Positions 41,222-45,695 are shown, numbered from the stretch's first letter. The stretch: 64,000 nt of DNA from Gigantopelta aegis (GCF_016097555.1 NC_054706.1:31368194-31432193); one strand, 5' to 3'. Numbers and translations: made by a program. The notes: generated by a model not told the origin, from the letters alone.

Positions 41222-43413
41222 GACACATACACGCACACTCACGCACGCACACATACTACACACACACTACACACACACACACACGCACACACTACACACA
41301 CACACACACGCACACGCACACACTACACACACACACACGCCTATGGATTTTCTGCCACTGATACCGATACCGAACCTTAAATGTCAATACCGCCCAGCGC
41401 TTGAATGTAACAAATTTAATTATGAAAAACAATTACAAAAATTAAAATGCAAAAGTAAGCAATGAAACAATCTAATTACAATTGGCTAACTATTACGTGG
41501 ATCTAACAGCAGCCCGTTGGAGCTCATGTCCAGTTGACCTTTCATTCGACCAATCAAACCCTTACTTGCAAAATCATGCCAGTGATTTGAAAAGAATTTG
41601 AAAACATTCGGGATTATGCCAAGCGTATACGAAATGATTCGGGTGAATCAGGAAGTATGCCGGAGACTAATTTCAATATAAAATTTTATATCAAATTCGT
41701 TTCAAGACGAACCAAAAACCCGTGATAGTATAGCCATAAAATCTGTTTATACTAGTATACAATCCATAGATTATTACTGTACTTTGCCCCTGTTTTTTCA
41801 ATGTTGAAATAGACCAACAAGTTCGCCTATTGCATAAATAGTCTCGCCCAATATTTTTAGAATTTGTATGCTCCCGAATAACGCTATAAAAGGCGAAGTG
41901 TAATTGGTCGATATTTAAGTTGTTATTTATAGATGAAATGTCACCTGGACACGAGAGTCCACGCAATGCTGTTAGATCTACTGGTAGACCAGTAGAGCTA
42001 ATTTTAATCAGATTGTCAATGAAATAACGAACCGAATGTCGTGTCATACAGAATGACGACATCTCTCCACTCCTCGTGAAGTATGACGTCGACGATGGCC
42101 TGGTTGTGGACCGAGTGACGTAGGTTCATGTGTACGCCGTGATTGGATGGCAGGTCACATGACCTCTGCGTGAGCATGACGTGCGGGATCACGTGTTCGT
42201 GCGACCAGGCGTTCATCAGCAGAGTCTGGGAGCAGTCCGCCACGGTGACCAGCCCGAGACACGTGACATTCATACGTGAACACCCTGCAGGAAATAAAGT
42301 AAACGAAATGGGTCAGTGCAGGATAACGGTAAAAGTATGTGAAGGTCAGGTTAAGTGACTTGACATGAGGTGGTTGCGGTGTGCAGTGGCGTAGGCAGGA
42401 TTTTGTATTGGGGGGGGGGGGGGGGGCACCTGTGTAGTGGGATATGACACAGGAACCTTTTTAATGTTATTAATAGCGAAAAGGTAAAAATGTCCCGGGA
42501 TTGGGGGTGGGGGGGTGGAGTGGGGTGGGAGGGGGCACTGGCGGTGTGTTGTGCTGGAGTTTCGTCGGGTTGTGTTTGTCAGGTCAGGTCAGGAGAGGTC
42601 AAACGTGTGAGGACAACGTACTTTTATCGAATTATTTTCACCCTGTTGCTTAAATCTCTCCCTCGACTTTGATAAAGCTTTAGTCAAAAGTCTTCAGACG
42701 ACATATGCTACGAACCTGACATGACAAATACTGCCATTGTCTTTCTAGATATAGCCGTGGTGTGTATTTCAACCTTCTGTCTCTCCGATGACGTTATATT
42801 CTCCGTCTTCTCGATAGCTTCGAGAATAATTGCGCTCTTATTTTCCGAAGCGTCTGTCTGGATTGCGGCGCCTACAAATGTATAAATATTAAACCATAGT
42901 AAAGTTTGTTTTATTTAACGACGCCGCTAGAGCACATTGATTTTTTTTATCTTATCATCGGCTATTGGACGTCAAACATATGGTCATTCTGACACTGTTT
43001 TTAGAGGAAACCCGCTGTCGCCACATAGGCTACTCTTTTTACGACAGGCAGCAAGGGATCTTTTATTTGCGCTTCCCACAGGCAGGATAGCACAAACCAT
43101 GGCCTTTGTTGAACCAGTTATGGATCACTGGTTGGTGCAAGTGGTTTACACCTACCCATTGAGCCTTGCGGAGCACTCACTCAGGGTTTGGAGTCGGTAT
43201 CTCGATTAAAAATCCCATGCCTCGACTGGGATCCGAACCCAGTACCTACCAGCCTGTAGACCGATGGCCTGCCACGACGCCACCGAGGCCGGTATATTAA
43301 ACCATAGATTCCATTGTTTAAAGCATATGCAGTGACATAGCTACACATAATTAAACACCAATGATGGATTAGTACTTACTAGCAGGATGTGTGTAAATGT
43401 TACAGAGATAAAT

Positions 43414-43504
<91 letters not shown>

Positions 43505-43766
43505 AAAAAAAAAAGTAAAGTTTGTTTTATTTAACGACGCCACTACAGCACATTGATTTTTTTTTTATCTTATCGGCTATTGGGCGTCAAACATATGGTC
43601 ATTCTGACACTGTTTTTAGAGGAAACCCGCTGTCTTTTACGACTGGCAGCAAGGGATATTCTATTTGCGCTTAATATAATAATTACTTACATATTGATAT
43701 ATGAGCGGCTGATACTGTAGAAACAATCACGGATGCAGCCACTACTAGTGTCACTCCAAACTGCAT
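4130..43766 (-). CDS. Gene A: ionotropic glutamate receptor, 12 coding exons
   Basis: Ligand-gated cation channel subunit of the iGluR family, expected in the plasma membrane as part of a tetramer. I joined 12 exons at GT-AG borders; every phase agrees, the coding total is 2535 nt and the protein about 844 residues, normal for the family. Layout: signal peptide 1-20, amino-terminal domain to about 370, S1 about 380-535, TM1 541-560, pore loop about 579-595, TM3 608-633 with TYTANLAAF at 622-630, S2 about 635-775, TM4 about 795-816, basic tail to 844. Arg502 (TSIRSEVVDF) should hold the agonist carboxylate and Asp707 (AAFMTDRS) its amino group. Cys719 and Cys775 match the conserved S2 disulfide. 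The Q/R-site position is Glu593. Subtype is not assigned; kainate- or delta-like and NMDA-like features are mixed. Intron 3 is 22 kb. Confidence 0.9.
4580..7080. other. Gene A intron 11, mostly featureless
   Basis: T/G-rich tracts at 4850-4980 and 6340-6560, a poly(C) run near 5247-5263 with C-rich sequence at 5325-5345, a hairpin at 5867-5975, and a poly(C)/(CA) run at 7024-7060. Apparent small frames here are low-complexity. No exon recognised. Confidence 0.5.
5867..5975. mobile_element. Short hairpin MITE
   Basis: Ends read CCTAATTCAC and GTGAATTAGG, about 100 bp apart. A single arm with the same start (CCTAATTCACATAGCTC) recurs at 21144, indicating a dispersed family. Confidence 0.55.
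7081..7262 (-). repeat. Two extra tandem copies of exon 11's 3' edge and splice donor (91-bp unit)
   Basis: The last 57 nt of exon 11 plus about 34 nt of intron occur three times in a row; acctac starts at 7081, 7172 and 7263, so the period is exactly 91 bp. Both extra copies still read GFIVPKNAPYL and end in a GTAGGT donor after TACAA, where the true exon has TACAG. The three copies differ by several substitutions, so the duplication is not brand new. Each extra unit also has an AG just before its exon-like part. Confidence 0.9.
7269..7519 (-). CDS. Gene A exon 11: S2 lobe
   Basis: Eighty-three codons plus two bases; phase 0 entry after TTCTCTAG, phase 2 exit at CAG/GTAGGT. Contains GTAAFMTDRSQLEYI, whose Asp is expected to bind the agonist amino group, and NDCEKY, the first Cys of the S2 disulfide. 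It ends GFIVPENAPYLEAFSY, matching the family's GxxLPKGSPxxxxFS. The last 57 nt plus donor are repeated twice more just downstream (7081-7262). Confidence 0.95.
7831..8048 (-). CDS. Gene A exon 10: TM3 and start of S2
   Basis: Phase 1 entry at TTTAAG, phase 0 exit at GTAATT. Reads GGEPHPRSISSRC, then TM3 ILGFWWVFTILMAS and the gating motif TYTANLAAFLTV (family consensus SYTANLAAF). INSLRELANQ is the start of S2, followed by LVKFGSNLDSLFM, the usual GS-containing loop of the agonist pocket. Gene B has no intron at the end of this exon. Confidence 0.95.
8607..8928 (-). CDS. Gene A exon 9: S1 end, TM1 and pore loop
   Basis: Phase 0 entry at CTGTACAG, phase 1 exit at GTATTA. GPITITSIRSEVVDFTKPY carries the agonist-binding Arg. 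IVWGCIALSVCVVGLLLYLV is TM1. The pore loop reads RMSLYASMWLIYGSYMEQG; aligned on the downstream PRS motif, the Q/R-site residue is Glu instead of Gln, Arg or Asn. An acidic side chain there is uncommon and should affect ion selectivity or polyamine block (inference). Confidence 0.95.
8991..9420. repeat. (ATC)n imperfect trinucleotide array
   Basis: Long imperfect ATC/ATT array in intron 8 of gene A, 60 bp upstream of exon 9 in transcription sense. Its long open translation is an artefact of the repeat. Confidence 0.9.
9688..9825. repeat. Near-perfect palindrome (hairpin) in intron 8
   Basis: Arms of about 57 bp begin GGACATAACCATATGG and end CCATATGGTTATGTCC, around a 24-bp AT-rich loop. Arm-like sequence (GGGATCAAATG ... 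ATAACACCCGG) also occurs at 9506-9536, so this is likely a foldback element. Confidence 0.9.
10207..10303 (-). CDS. Gene A exon 8: S1 middle segment
   Basis: Enters with one base completing an Asn codon and leaves in phase 0 at GTATGA. Reads YAIVEPKDNVWGTP and STWNGIVGMVQRK. WNGIVGMV is the family's WNGMVGELV helix, next to the agonist pocket. At 97 nt it is the second-shortest exon, and frame and phase fit both neighbours. Confidence 0.9.
10362..10590 (-). mobile_element. SINE, tail 2 type, head missing
   Basis: GTTTAACGACACCACTAGAG start, ATCATCGGCTAATGGATG, then body to GGCTGGAACAAGAAATAGCC. Confidence 0.85.
10596..10795 (-). mobile_element. SINE, tail 2 type, diverged and headless
   Basis: Second tail 2 copy in tandem: AACACCACTAGACCACATTG, ATCATCGGCTATTGGATC, body to about 10790. 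More diverged than its neighbour. Confidence 0.7.
10900..10995 (+). mobile_element. LINE 3'-end fragment
   Basis: CTTGTCACGTGAATG ... CTATGCCGTTGTGCAACGG then AGTGTAAATAAA matches the 3' end of the LINE at 32570-32665 (ATGCCGTTGCCTAACGGCC). The GCCGTTG/CAACGGC pair can form a small terminal hairpin. Confidence 0.6.
10996..11275 (+). mobile_element. SINE, head X and tail 2
   Basis: Starts within the tRNA-like head (GTAAAGCGCGCGGTTGG, CGATTCCCGACGG), body TATAAAAGATCCCTTGC, ends GTCGTTAAACAAAACAAAC. A further partial tail follows at 11282-11345. Confidence 0.88.
11612..11780 (+). mobile_element. SINE, head Y short type, truncated
   Basis: CCGGCCTCGGTGG head with box B-like GGTTCGCAGC, ending CTTAATTGGATATAAGC and AATAAGTTCAAAT. 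Internal part of the family is missing. Confidence 0.8.
11781..12060. other. Gene A intron 7 segment, AT-rich
   Basis: Contains a (TGTC)n run at about 11847-11876 and a poly(A) run near 11980; no gene seen. Confidence 0.5.
12074..12396 (-). CDS. Gene A exon 7: end of ATD and start of ligand-binding lobe S1
   Basis: Phase 0 entry after TGTGTCAG; leaves in phase 2 at GTAAGA. TKFDGLTGRLQFDDSGY is the textbook FxGLTGxIxFDxxG strand that closes the iGluR amino-terminal domain. LLIASRPAIPFVVKR corresponds to the LxVxTxxEPPFV strand beginning S1, and ETIYVGFCIEILKELAARF to the GFCIDLLxxLA helix. The EPPF motif is altered to AIPF. A long (CT)n tract lies 35 bp upstream in the intron. Confidence 0.93.
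12431..12527. repeat. (CT)n microsatellite
   Basis: About 95 bp of nearly pure CT, ending in a short (TA) run, just upstream of exon 7 on the transcribed strand. Confidence 0.95.
12577..12861. repeat. (GAT)n and (AAT)n imperfect arrays
   Basis: GAT/GGT-type triplets at 12577-12785 and a pure AAT run at about 12829-12861 reaching the exon 6 donor. Translations in this zone are artefacts. Confidence 0.9.
12867..13019 (-). CDS. Gene A exon 6: end of amino-terminal domain
   Basis: Fifty-one codons, phase 0 at both ends, acceptor ATGGCAG and donor GTAAAT. VVDFIDAVTILAAAINKA matches the YDAVxxxAxAL helix of iGluRs. It ends ITRYLRK just before the FDGLTG motif of exon 7. A second in-frame AG four bases into the exon could shorten it slightly. 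Confidence 0.87.
13060..13456. mobile_element. GGGCCC hairpin MITE interrupted by a SINE
   Basis: Arms GGGCCCCATTCTACGAAGCG and CTTTGTGGAACGGGCCC frame a palindrome (GATCTTAG ... CTAAGATC). The centre is split by the SINE at 13098-13376. An uninterrupted relative lies at 60131. Confidence 0.8.
13098..13376 (-). mobile_element. SINE, head Y, with 12-bp target duplication
   Basis: Complete copy of the short head Y family: tail TTTCATTTCAACTTATTTTC on the plus strand, head end CCACCAAGGCCGGT. Flanked by GCACTAGGATCA / GCACTAAGATCA (11 of 12 match), as expected for LINE-driven insertion. Confidence 0.92.
13457..14069. other. Gene A intron 5 segment, A/G-rich
   Basis: Purine-rich low complexity at 13840-14065 with AGAC- and GGAA-type runs. 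No coding sequence recognised. Confidence 0.5.
14070..14373 (-). mobile_element. SINE, tail 2 with head X, near full length
   Basis: GTTTGTTTTGTTTAACGACA, ATCATCGGCTATTGGATG, body, then GGCATCGATCCC and GAGCGCTTTACCACTGGGC (head on the minus strand). Confidence 0.92.
14376..14510. repeat. (GATA)n microsatellite
   Basis: GATA-type tetranucleotides, purest at 14397-14455, then GGAT/GGAC-like runs to about 14560. Confidence 0.93.
14730..14939 (-). CDS. Gene A exon 5: amino-terminal domain, second lobe
   Basis: Seventy codons, phase 0 at both ends, acceptor TTTTTAG and donor GTGAAA. Reads AIKMDLLTQHFFWVISTDW, the equivalent of the family's ALxLGMxxxxYxWIxTD strand-helix motif. Five cysteines follow (SCQQTGGGYNCQTSGQTC), an unusually Cys-rich loop that may form lobe-specific disulfides. 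Confidence 0.87.
15297..15575 (-). mobile_element. SINE, head Y, with 11-bp target duplication
   Basis: Same family and orientation as the copy at 13098. Flanked by an exact AAGTAGTTGGA at 15286-15296 and 15576-15586. Confidence 0.93.
17485..17808 (+). pseudogene. Transposon ORF remnant
   Basis: A 107-codon frame inside the 3.6-kb inverted-repeat element. It contains LAIPAVLAITGYDTNSAFM, resembling the ALTGCDTTSxF motif often seen in large uncharacterised invertebrate ORFs thought to come from transposons (from memory). Upstream in another frame, near 17460-17500, RHLIVVHSIIKN looks like the sequence that normally precedes it, so a frameshift separates the two. Function unknown; remnant rather than a live gene. 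Confidence 0.45.
19239..19261. repeat. Poly(G) run of 23
   Basis: Homopolymer inside the right arm of the inverted-repeat transposon; the left arm has the matching C-rich stretch at 15697-15717. Confidence 0.9.
19804..19997 (-). CDS. Gene A exon 4: amino-terminal domain, hinge region
   Basis: Starts in phase 1 after TTCTTGCAG and ends in phase 0 at GTAGGC. Reads GWQHMDLVQKLSLVYIGSIS, then LKDSQFRNVLIVVRD and NTLQMLVDE. The pattern DxxxRNVLIVV followed by a helix matches the LKxI-xxxIIlDc segment of iGluR amino-terminal domains. It continues without a gap into exon 5. Confidence 0.88.
20065..20305 (-). mobile_element. SINE, tail 1, head truncated
   Basis: ACACAATCAACACATTTTAT, GGTTAAGGACCACACA, CGATTAGCAGCAAGGGATA, body to GGCTGGAGCGAGAA. 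Lies in the first part of intron 3. Confidence 0.88.
20306..22912. other. Gene A intron 3 segment, no gene recognised
   Basis: AT-rich with a poly(G) run at about 21409-21430. 20430-20475 shares ATGTGTTACAGGTTTG with 26317 and 46870. Short frames at 22047-22475 lack recognisable domains. Confidence 0.45.
22913..23183. mobile_element. Poly(G/C)-bearing inverted-repeat element, hAT5-like
   Basis: Ends CAGGCCCGTACGCAG and CGAGTACGGGCCTG are inverted; flanked by an exact 5-bp repeat TATAG (22908-22912, 23184-23188). Contains poly(C) runs of 32 and about 17. CAG ends plus 5-bp duplications fit the hAT5 group (inference). Confidence 0.8.
23184..24116. other. Gene A intron 3 segment, no gene
   Basis: AT-rich; includes the small inverted repeat TACCAGAA ... 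TTCTGGTAC at 23370-23397 and a poly(T)/poly(G) run at 23744-23776. Confidence 0.45.
24117..24275. mobile_element. Poly(C)-bearing inverted-repeat element, hAT5-like
   Basis: Ends CAGGGCCGTCGCTAGC and CTCGCTACGGCCCTG; exact 5-bp flank ATTGA (24112-24116, 24276-24280). Two poly(C) runs inside. Confidence 0.8.
25116..25498 (-). mobile_element. SINE, tail 1 with head Y (long type)
   Basis: ATTTAACGACGTACTCAACA tail, body GATTAGCAGCAAGGGATTT, AACCAGTTATGGATCACTGG, and head ending GCCACCGAGGCCGGT with box B-like GGATCCGAACCC. This body shares its tail with head X SINEs but has a different tRNA-like head. Confidence 0.93.
25611..25708 (-). mobile_element. SINE fragment, tail 1
   Basis: TTTTATTTAACGCAAGGGGTC then ATATGCACCATCCCATAGAC; internal deletion. 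Confidence 0.75.
26348..26680. mobile_element. TTAA-flanked MITE, family 1
   Basis: Ends AGGCATATTGAC and GACAGTATGCAT, flanked by TTAA at 26344-26347 and 26681-26684, as for piggyBac or Kolobok elements. An inverted copy lies at 47079. Confidence 0.8.
26774..27136 (+). mobile_element. SINE, head X with tail 1, full length
   Basis: GACGTAGCTCAGTGGTAAAG (box A-like) and GAGATCGATCCCCG (box B-like) head, body, (CT)n tract, tail GTGCGTCGTTAAATAAAAC. Flanked by AGCAACTA at 26766-26773 and 27137-27144. Best reference copy in the window. Confidence 0.95.
27217..27472. mobile_element. Poly(G/C)-bearing inverted-repeat element, hAT5-like
   Basis: Ends CAGGGGCGTAGGCTGG and CTCACGCTACGCCCCTG; 5-bp flanks TTAAG / TAAAG (4 of 5). 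Contains poly(G), (CA)n and poly(C). Confidence 0.7.
27473..28915. other. Gene A intron 3 segment, no gene recognised
   Basis: A 91-codon frame at 27490-27765 has no recognisable domain. A short SINE-like tail (GTTTAACGACATCCCAGCAC) lies at 28332-28380 with (GAAT) repeats before it; a similar tail occurs at 19112 and 58785. Confidence 0.4.
28916..29048. mobile_element. Small inverted-repeat element, hAT5-like
   Basis: Ends CAGTAGCGGATCCAGG and CCAGCATCCGCGCCTG; flanks TGGAT / TGGGT (4 of 5). Contains a (CA)n tract. Confidence 0.6.
29442..29713 (-). mobile_element. SINE, head Y short type
   Basis: TTCATTTCAACTTTATGTTC tail to CACCGAGGCCGG head; more diverged than the 13098 copy. Confidence 0.88.
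29758..30053. mobile_element. Poly(G)-bearing inverted-repeat element, hAT5-like
   Basis: Ends CAGTCCCGTATCATGG and TGCTACGGGCCTG; exact 5-bp flank CAGTC (29753-29757, 30054-30058). Poly(G) of about 33 at 29799-29831. Confidence 0.75.
30150..30550 (+). repeat. Dispersed AT-rich repeat ending in a small hairpin
   Basis: GACGTCATAC, GATATTTAATAT and AATATGCTAATATAG landmarks recur in order at 39540-39780. It ends with GTGCCAGAAG ... TTTGGTACAA, like 40396-40430, 24684-24712 and (inverted) 23370-23397. Origin unknown. Confidence 0.55.
30682..30988 (+). mobile_element. SINE, head X with tail 1
   Basis: GAACGTAGCTGAGTGGTACAG head, GATCGATTCCC, body CATATAAAAGATCCCTTGC, tail GCGTCGTTAAATAAATAAAA. 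Confidence 0.92.
31112..31153. repeat. (TTA)n microsatellite
   Basis: About 14 TTA units following T-rich sequence. Confidence 0.92.
31570..32670 (+). mobile_element. LINE 3' end: C-terminal ORF2 remnant and 3' UTR
   Basis: Plus-strand frames show LYGELGRRPIKLIIQQRMIN and then, at 32043-32291, NRLCTLYDSNDIGDEYHYLF followed by a KVSKLIKEINDKFKRP end. These match the region after the reverse transcriptase in non-LTR retrotransposons common in molluscs and cnidarians (recalled pattern YGELGRxPL, DIGDExHYLxxCPFF). The reading frame is broken between the parts, so it is dead. The 3' UTR ends CCTGGGTGTAATAAAG, shared with the fragment at 10900. Confidence 0.75.
32687..33078 (+). mobile_element. 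SINE, head Y (long type) with tail 1, full length
   Basis: Head CCGGCCTCGGTGGCGTCGTG, box B-like GGATTCGGATCCC, body, tail GCGTCGTTAAATAAAAC. Exact flanking TCAAGCAGTA at 32677-32686 and 33079-33088. It inserted just past the LINE end. Confidence 0.95.
33180..34048 (+). pseudogene. Relic of an unidentified GC-rich gene, copy 1
   Basis: Markedly GC-rich against its surroundings. Reads KYRVMYTGSRTTVTLVYGD near its start, then a basic KRKRAPGAAR stretch, a Pro/Ala/Ser-rich middle with GKRKADS, and MDNLTIHQIVKRVF near the end. A paralogous relic lies in inverted orientation at 35335-36260. I do not recognise the family; a captured host gene, a transposon cargo gene or an old virus-derived gene are all possible. 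Treated as a fossil: it looks broken in several places. A SINE body follows directly. Confidence 0.55.
34049..34268 (+). mobile_element. SINE body plus tail 1, head missing
   Basis: CAGTGCACCATGACTGG, body CATATAAAAGATCCCTTGC, tail GAGTGCGTCGTTAAATAAAC. It adjoins the gene relic. Confidence 0.9.
34269..35330. other. Gene A intron 3 segment between the two relics
   Basis: No gene recognised. Contains degenerate internal repeats around GTCCGA and GGTCTAAAAGTTTAAAG (34890-35310). Confidence 0.4.
35335..36260 (-). pseudogene. Relic of an unidentified GC-rich gene, copy 2 (inverted)
   Basis: Paralogue of the relic at 33180, on the other strand: EYRITYIGSQATVTLVYGD, GRRKRKRAPGAVQG, and a Pro/Arg-rich middle with AAGKRKATS. 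A 43-base poly(G) run (35671-35713) lies in the middle; further along, a downstream segment reads GKFLNVAWTKLPDD. Family unknown; fossil, broken in several places. The two copies share only moderate identity, so the family is old here. Confidence 0.55.
36745..36880. repeat. (ATG)n imperfect array
   Basis: GATGAT-type triplets; the methionine-rich frame is an artefact. Confidence 0.93.
37548..37608 (-). mobile_element. SINE tail 1 fragment
   Basis: TTATTTAACGACGCACTCAA and TTATATGGCGTCGGACAT only. Directly left of a poly(G) element. Confidence 0.75.
37652..38196. mobile_element. Poly(G)-rich inverted-repeat element, hAT5-like
   Basis: Ends CATAGGCGTCGGAAG and GTTTCCGACGCCTATG; flanks GGACT / GGACG (4 of 5). 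Contains poly(G) runs at 37678-37723 (46), 37923-37938 and 38085-38116 (32). Confidence 0.7.
38197..40833. other. Gene A intron 3 segment, AT-rich
   Basis: (TG)n at 39151-39206, a second copy of the hairpin-ended repeat at about 39430-39870 and 40396-40430, poly(T) near 39930-39953. No gene recognised. Confidence 0.45.
40834..41004. mobile_element. Small inverted-repeat element with poly(G), hAT5-like
   Basis: Left end CCACTGGCGTAGCCAGG, right end CCGCTATTCCACTG; GTGTG on both sides (40829-40833, 41005-41009). Terminal match is weaker than in the other copies. Confidence 0.5.
41188..41340. repeat. (CA)n-rich microsatellite
   Basis: Interrupted CA/CACG runs over about 150 bp. Confidence 0.92.
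41468..42015. mobile_element. Mutator-like MITE beside the exon 3 donor
   Basis: Same family as 3216-3771: ends CAATCTAATTACAATTG and CTAATTTTAATCAGATTG, shared internal TTTTTAGAATTTGTATGCTC. Flanked by GCAATGAAA / TCAATGAAA (8 of 9). In transcription sense the target duplication occupies intron positions +9 to +17 after exon 3, and the element starts at +18. Confidence 0.85.
42033..42284 (-). CDS. Gene A exon 3: amino-terminal domain, first lobe
   Basis: Enters in phase 1 after acceptor CCTGCAG and leaves in phase 1 at donor GTTCGT. Contains MNVTCLGLVTVADC and WRDVVILYDTTF; the latter is the typical iGluR pattern of Trp, aliphatic strand and YD before the G(L/W)xxLQ helix. That helix is supplied by exon 4 (EGWQHMDLVQ), 22 kb away, so the join is supported by both phase and family pattern. 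An inverted-repeat transposon sits only 17 bp inside the downstream intron. Confidence 0.85.
42716..42871 (-). CDS. Gene A exon 2: start of amino-terminal domain
   Basis: Open from the acceptor TTTGTAG to the donor TCAG/GTTCGT, entering and leaving in phase 1. It reads CAAIQTDASENKSAIILEAI near its start and ends TMAVFVMSG, which matches the helix and first strands of the periplasmic-binding-like amino-terminal domain. There was no simple ATG-start open frame here. I placed it because it lies between the signal exon and exon 3 and its phases fit both. Confidence 0.7.
42903..43294 (-). mobile_element. SINE, tail 2 with head Y (long type)
   Basis: GTTTGTTTTATTTAACGACG, ATCATCGGCTATTGGACG (tail 2), body AACCAGTTATGGATCACTGG, head end GCCACCGAGGCCGGT. 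This tail-head pairing differs from 25116 and 14070. It lies in intron 1 of gene A. Confidence 0.92.
43415..43502. repeat. (AG)n microsatellite
   Basis: Nearly pure, about 88 bp, in intron 1 of gene A. Confidence 0.95.
43517..43675 (-). mobile_element. SINE fragment, tail 2
   Basis: TTTATTTAACGACGCCACTAC and part of the body to CAGCAAGGGATATTC; truncated 16 bp from exon 1. Confidence 0.8.
43691..43766 (-). CDS. Gene A exon 1: start codon and signal peptide
   Basis: Begins at an ATG and encodes 25 codons plus one base. The peptide MQFGVTLVVAASVIV is strongly hydrophobic and is followed by STVSAAHI, a plausible signal-peptidase site. The donor GTAAGT follows directly (phase 1) and joins exon 2 through a TGC codon. 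A splice-acceptor-like TTCATTCTTCAG ends 12 bp upstream of the ATG (43779-43780), so a 5' UTR intron is likely. No other in-frame hydrophobic start was seen nearby. Confidence 0.75.
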
Positions 43767-43851
43767 GTTCGTATAAATCTGAAGAATGAAACGGGAATTA
43801 CTTGCTTTTATTTAACTGTGAATCAGAGAGACGTTGTAAACATAGAAACAG

Positions 43852-43855
<4 letters not shown>

Positions 43856-43895
<40 letters not shown>

Positions 43896-43984
43896 ACACA
43901 CACACACAGAGGGGGGGAGAGTGTGTGTGAGAGATAGAGTGTGGGTGTGTGTGTGTGGAGAGAGAGAGATAGAGAGACGAGGGA

Positions 43985-44049
<65 letters not shown>

Positions 44050-44127
44050 CAGATTTACAGATAGGTGCAGACAGAAATAGAGAGAGACGTAGATATAGGG
44101 AATGGGTAGACGGATGAACGCACAGAC

Positions 44128-44168
<41 letters not shown>

Positions 44169-44200
44169 AACATGTACTGACGGACGAACGAATGAACAGA
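43856..44200. repeat. (CA)n, (GT)n and (GA)n compound microsatellite
   Basis: (CA) at 43856-43908, (GA) at 43990-44046 and 44130-44162. It is just upstream of gene A's start and may sit in its 5' UTR or promoter. Confidence 0.9.
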
Positions 44201-44380
44201 TATACACAAATAGAGAGAAAAAGATATATATACAATTTAATATATAAAACAAAATCAACACTTCTAACTTTTATTTAAAAATTACAACATGTTCTACTTC
44301 ACAAACACCAACAAAACCTGAAAATTAAATACTAGTAATCACAGCTAGAATCATGAAGTTAATATTCTACTGTTGATATT

Positions 44381-44999
44381 GCGTTGAAGGGACATAGGAA
44401 AAAATAATTTAAAGCGTGCCCACGAGTTATTAAAGCGTGCGCACGAGTTATTAAAGCGTACGCACGAGATATTAAAGCTTGCGCACGAGTTATTAAAGCG
44501 TGTGCACGAGTTATTAAAACGTGCATATGAGTTATTAAAGATTACGCCCAAGCTTTGACGCCATTGAGAAATAGACAAACTTGGAGAGTTCCTGTTAAAA
44601 GATCGCGTCAGGACGATTTGATTGTATTCTTTTCTCTGAAAGAGTGAAAAGTCTCTCAATAATCACTTCAAATGGCGAACCGAAAGTACAATGCCATGAT
44701 TTTTAGCAAGAACATATGTCATATCTACATAGGTGAAACCGAGACTGAAGTATCCTCGAATGAGATCGCTTCTTCTTTCCATATCATCCACCCTCTGTAC
44801 CTGCTGGAATATTCAATCGCTCATCTTTTTAATACTGCATGTGCATGTGTACCAAAAATGCGTACAATACTAGCTTTAATAACAACTTGTGCGCACGCTT
44901 TAATAACTCGTGCGTACGCTTTAATAACTCGTGCGCACGCTTCAATAAGTCGTGCGCACGTTTTAAAAAAAAAATCTTCTTTTTATGTCCCTTCAACGC
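44381..44999. mobile_element. Inverted-repeat element with subterminal 21-bp repeats
   Basis: Ends GCGTTGAAGGGACATA and its reverse complement. Just inside, about seven direct copies of a 21-bp unit (AAAGCGTGCGCACGAGTTATT) at 44411-44545 face about four inverted copies at 44884-44965. The core (44546-44880) has no transposase. Confidence 0.85.
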
Positions 45000-45652
45000 C
45001 GTTACAATTATTTATAGTCCACCGAAGTAATTTAGAATGCTAATTTAGCATTCTCTGTACGAAGGCTTTCAATAATTGATCATACCAGAAAACTGCACTG
45101 TTGAGATAACACGACTGTTGACGTTGAACGGTATATTACCTGCGGAAATCACAACTGGAATATTAGTATACTGATTAACGTTGTTATTTGTTTCTTACCT
45201 GCATGGTCTGCGCACCTTTCCAAAGATACCCCTTTGTTGTAAATCCGAAATGTATTGAAATAAAGTTTAATCTGTAGCTAACAGATGCTACTAACCTGAT
45301 AACACAAAATCAATGTCTCTGTGAAAGGGGTAAATACAGGCGCCGAGTGTGGAAGGCTCTTGAAATGATCCGTCAATCAATTCGTTTTATCGTCAATTTG
45401 TCGTCGTAGATTTCTTTATCACAGTGCGTTGAACACATCTGAAGAGTCTCTTTCGTTATTTCTTCTTTTCTTCGGTGTTTTATTTTATTCATTTATTCAT
45501 TCATACATGCATGTATTTCCTTAGTAGAGAAATCATTACGAAGCCGATTTACAAATATTATTAATATGTGTTGTCCACTTCGCATTTGCTGAAAAGGTTA
45601 AACCTAACTGTTTATAAGTTTCTGTTGTGTTTAATGTTTTGGTTAGGTTAGT

Positions 45653-45695
<43 letters not shown>

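Noticed and set aside
43823-44261. Ser-Leu repeat frames
   Set aside because: Artefacts of (GA)n and (CA)n microsatellites.
44351-44659. Protein with repeated NNSCARF units
   Set aside because: The repeats are the 21-bp subterminal units of an inverted-repeat transposon, not a gene.
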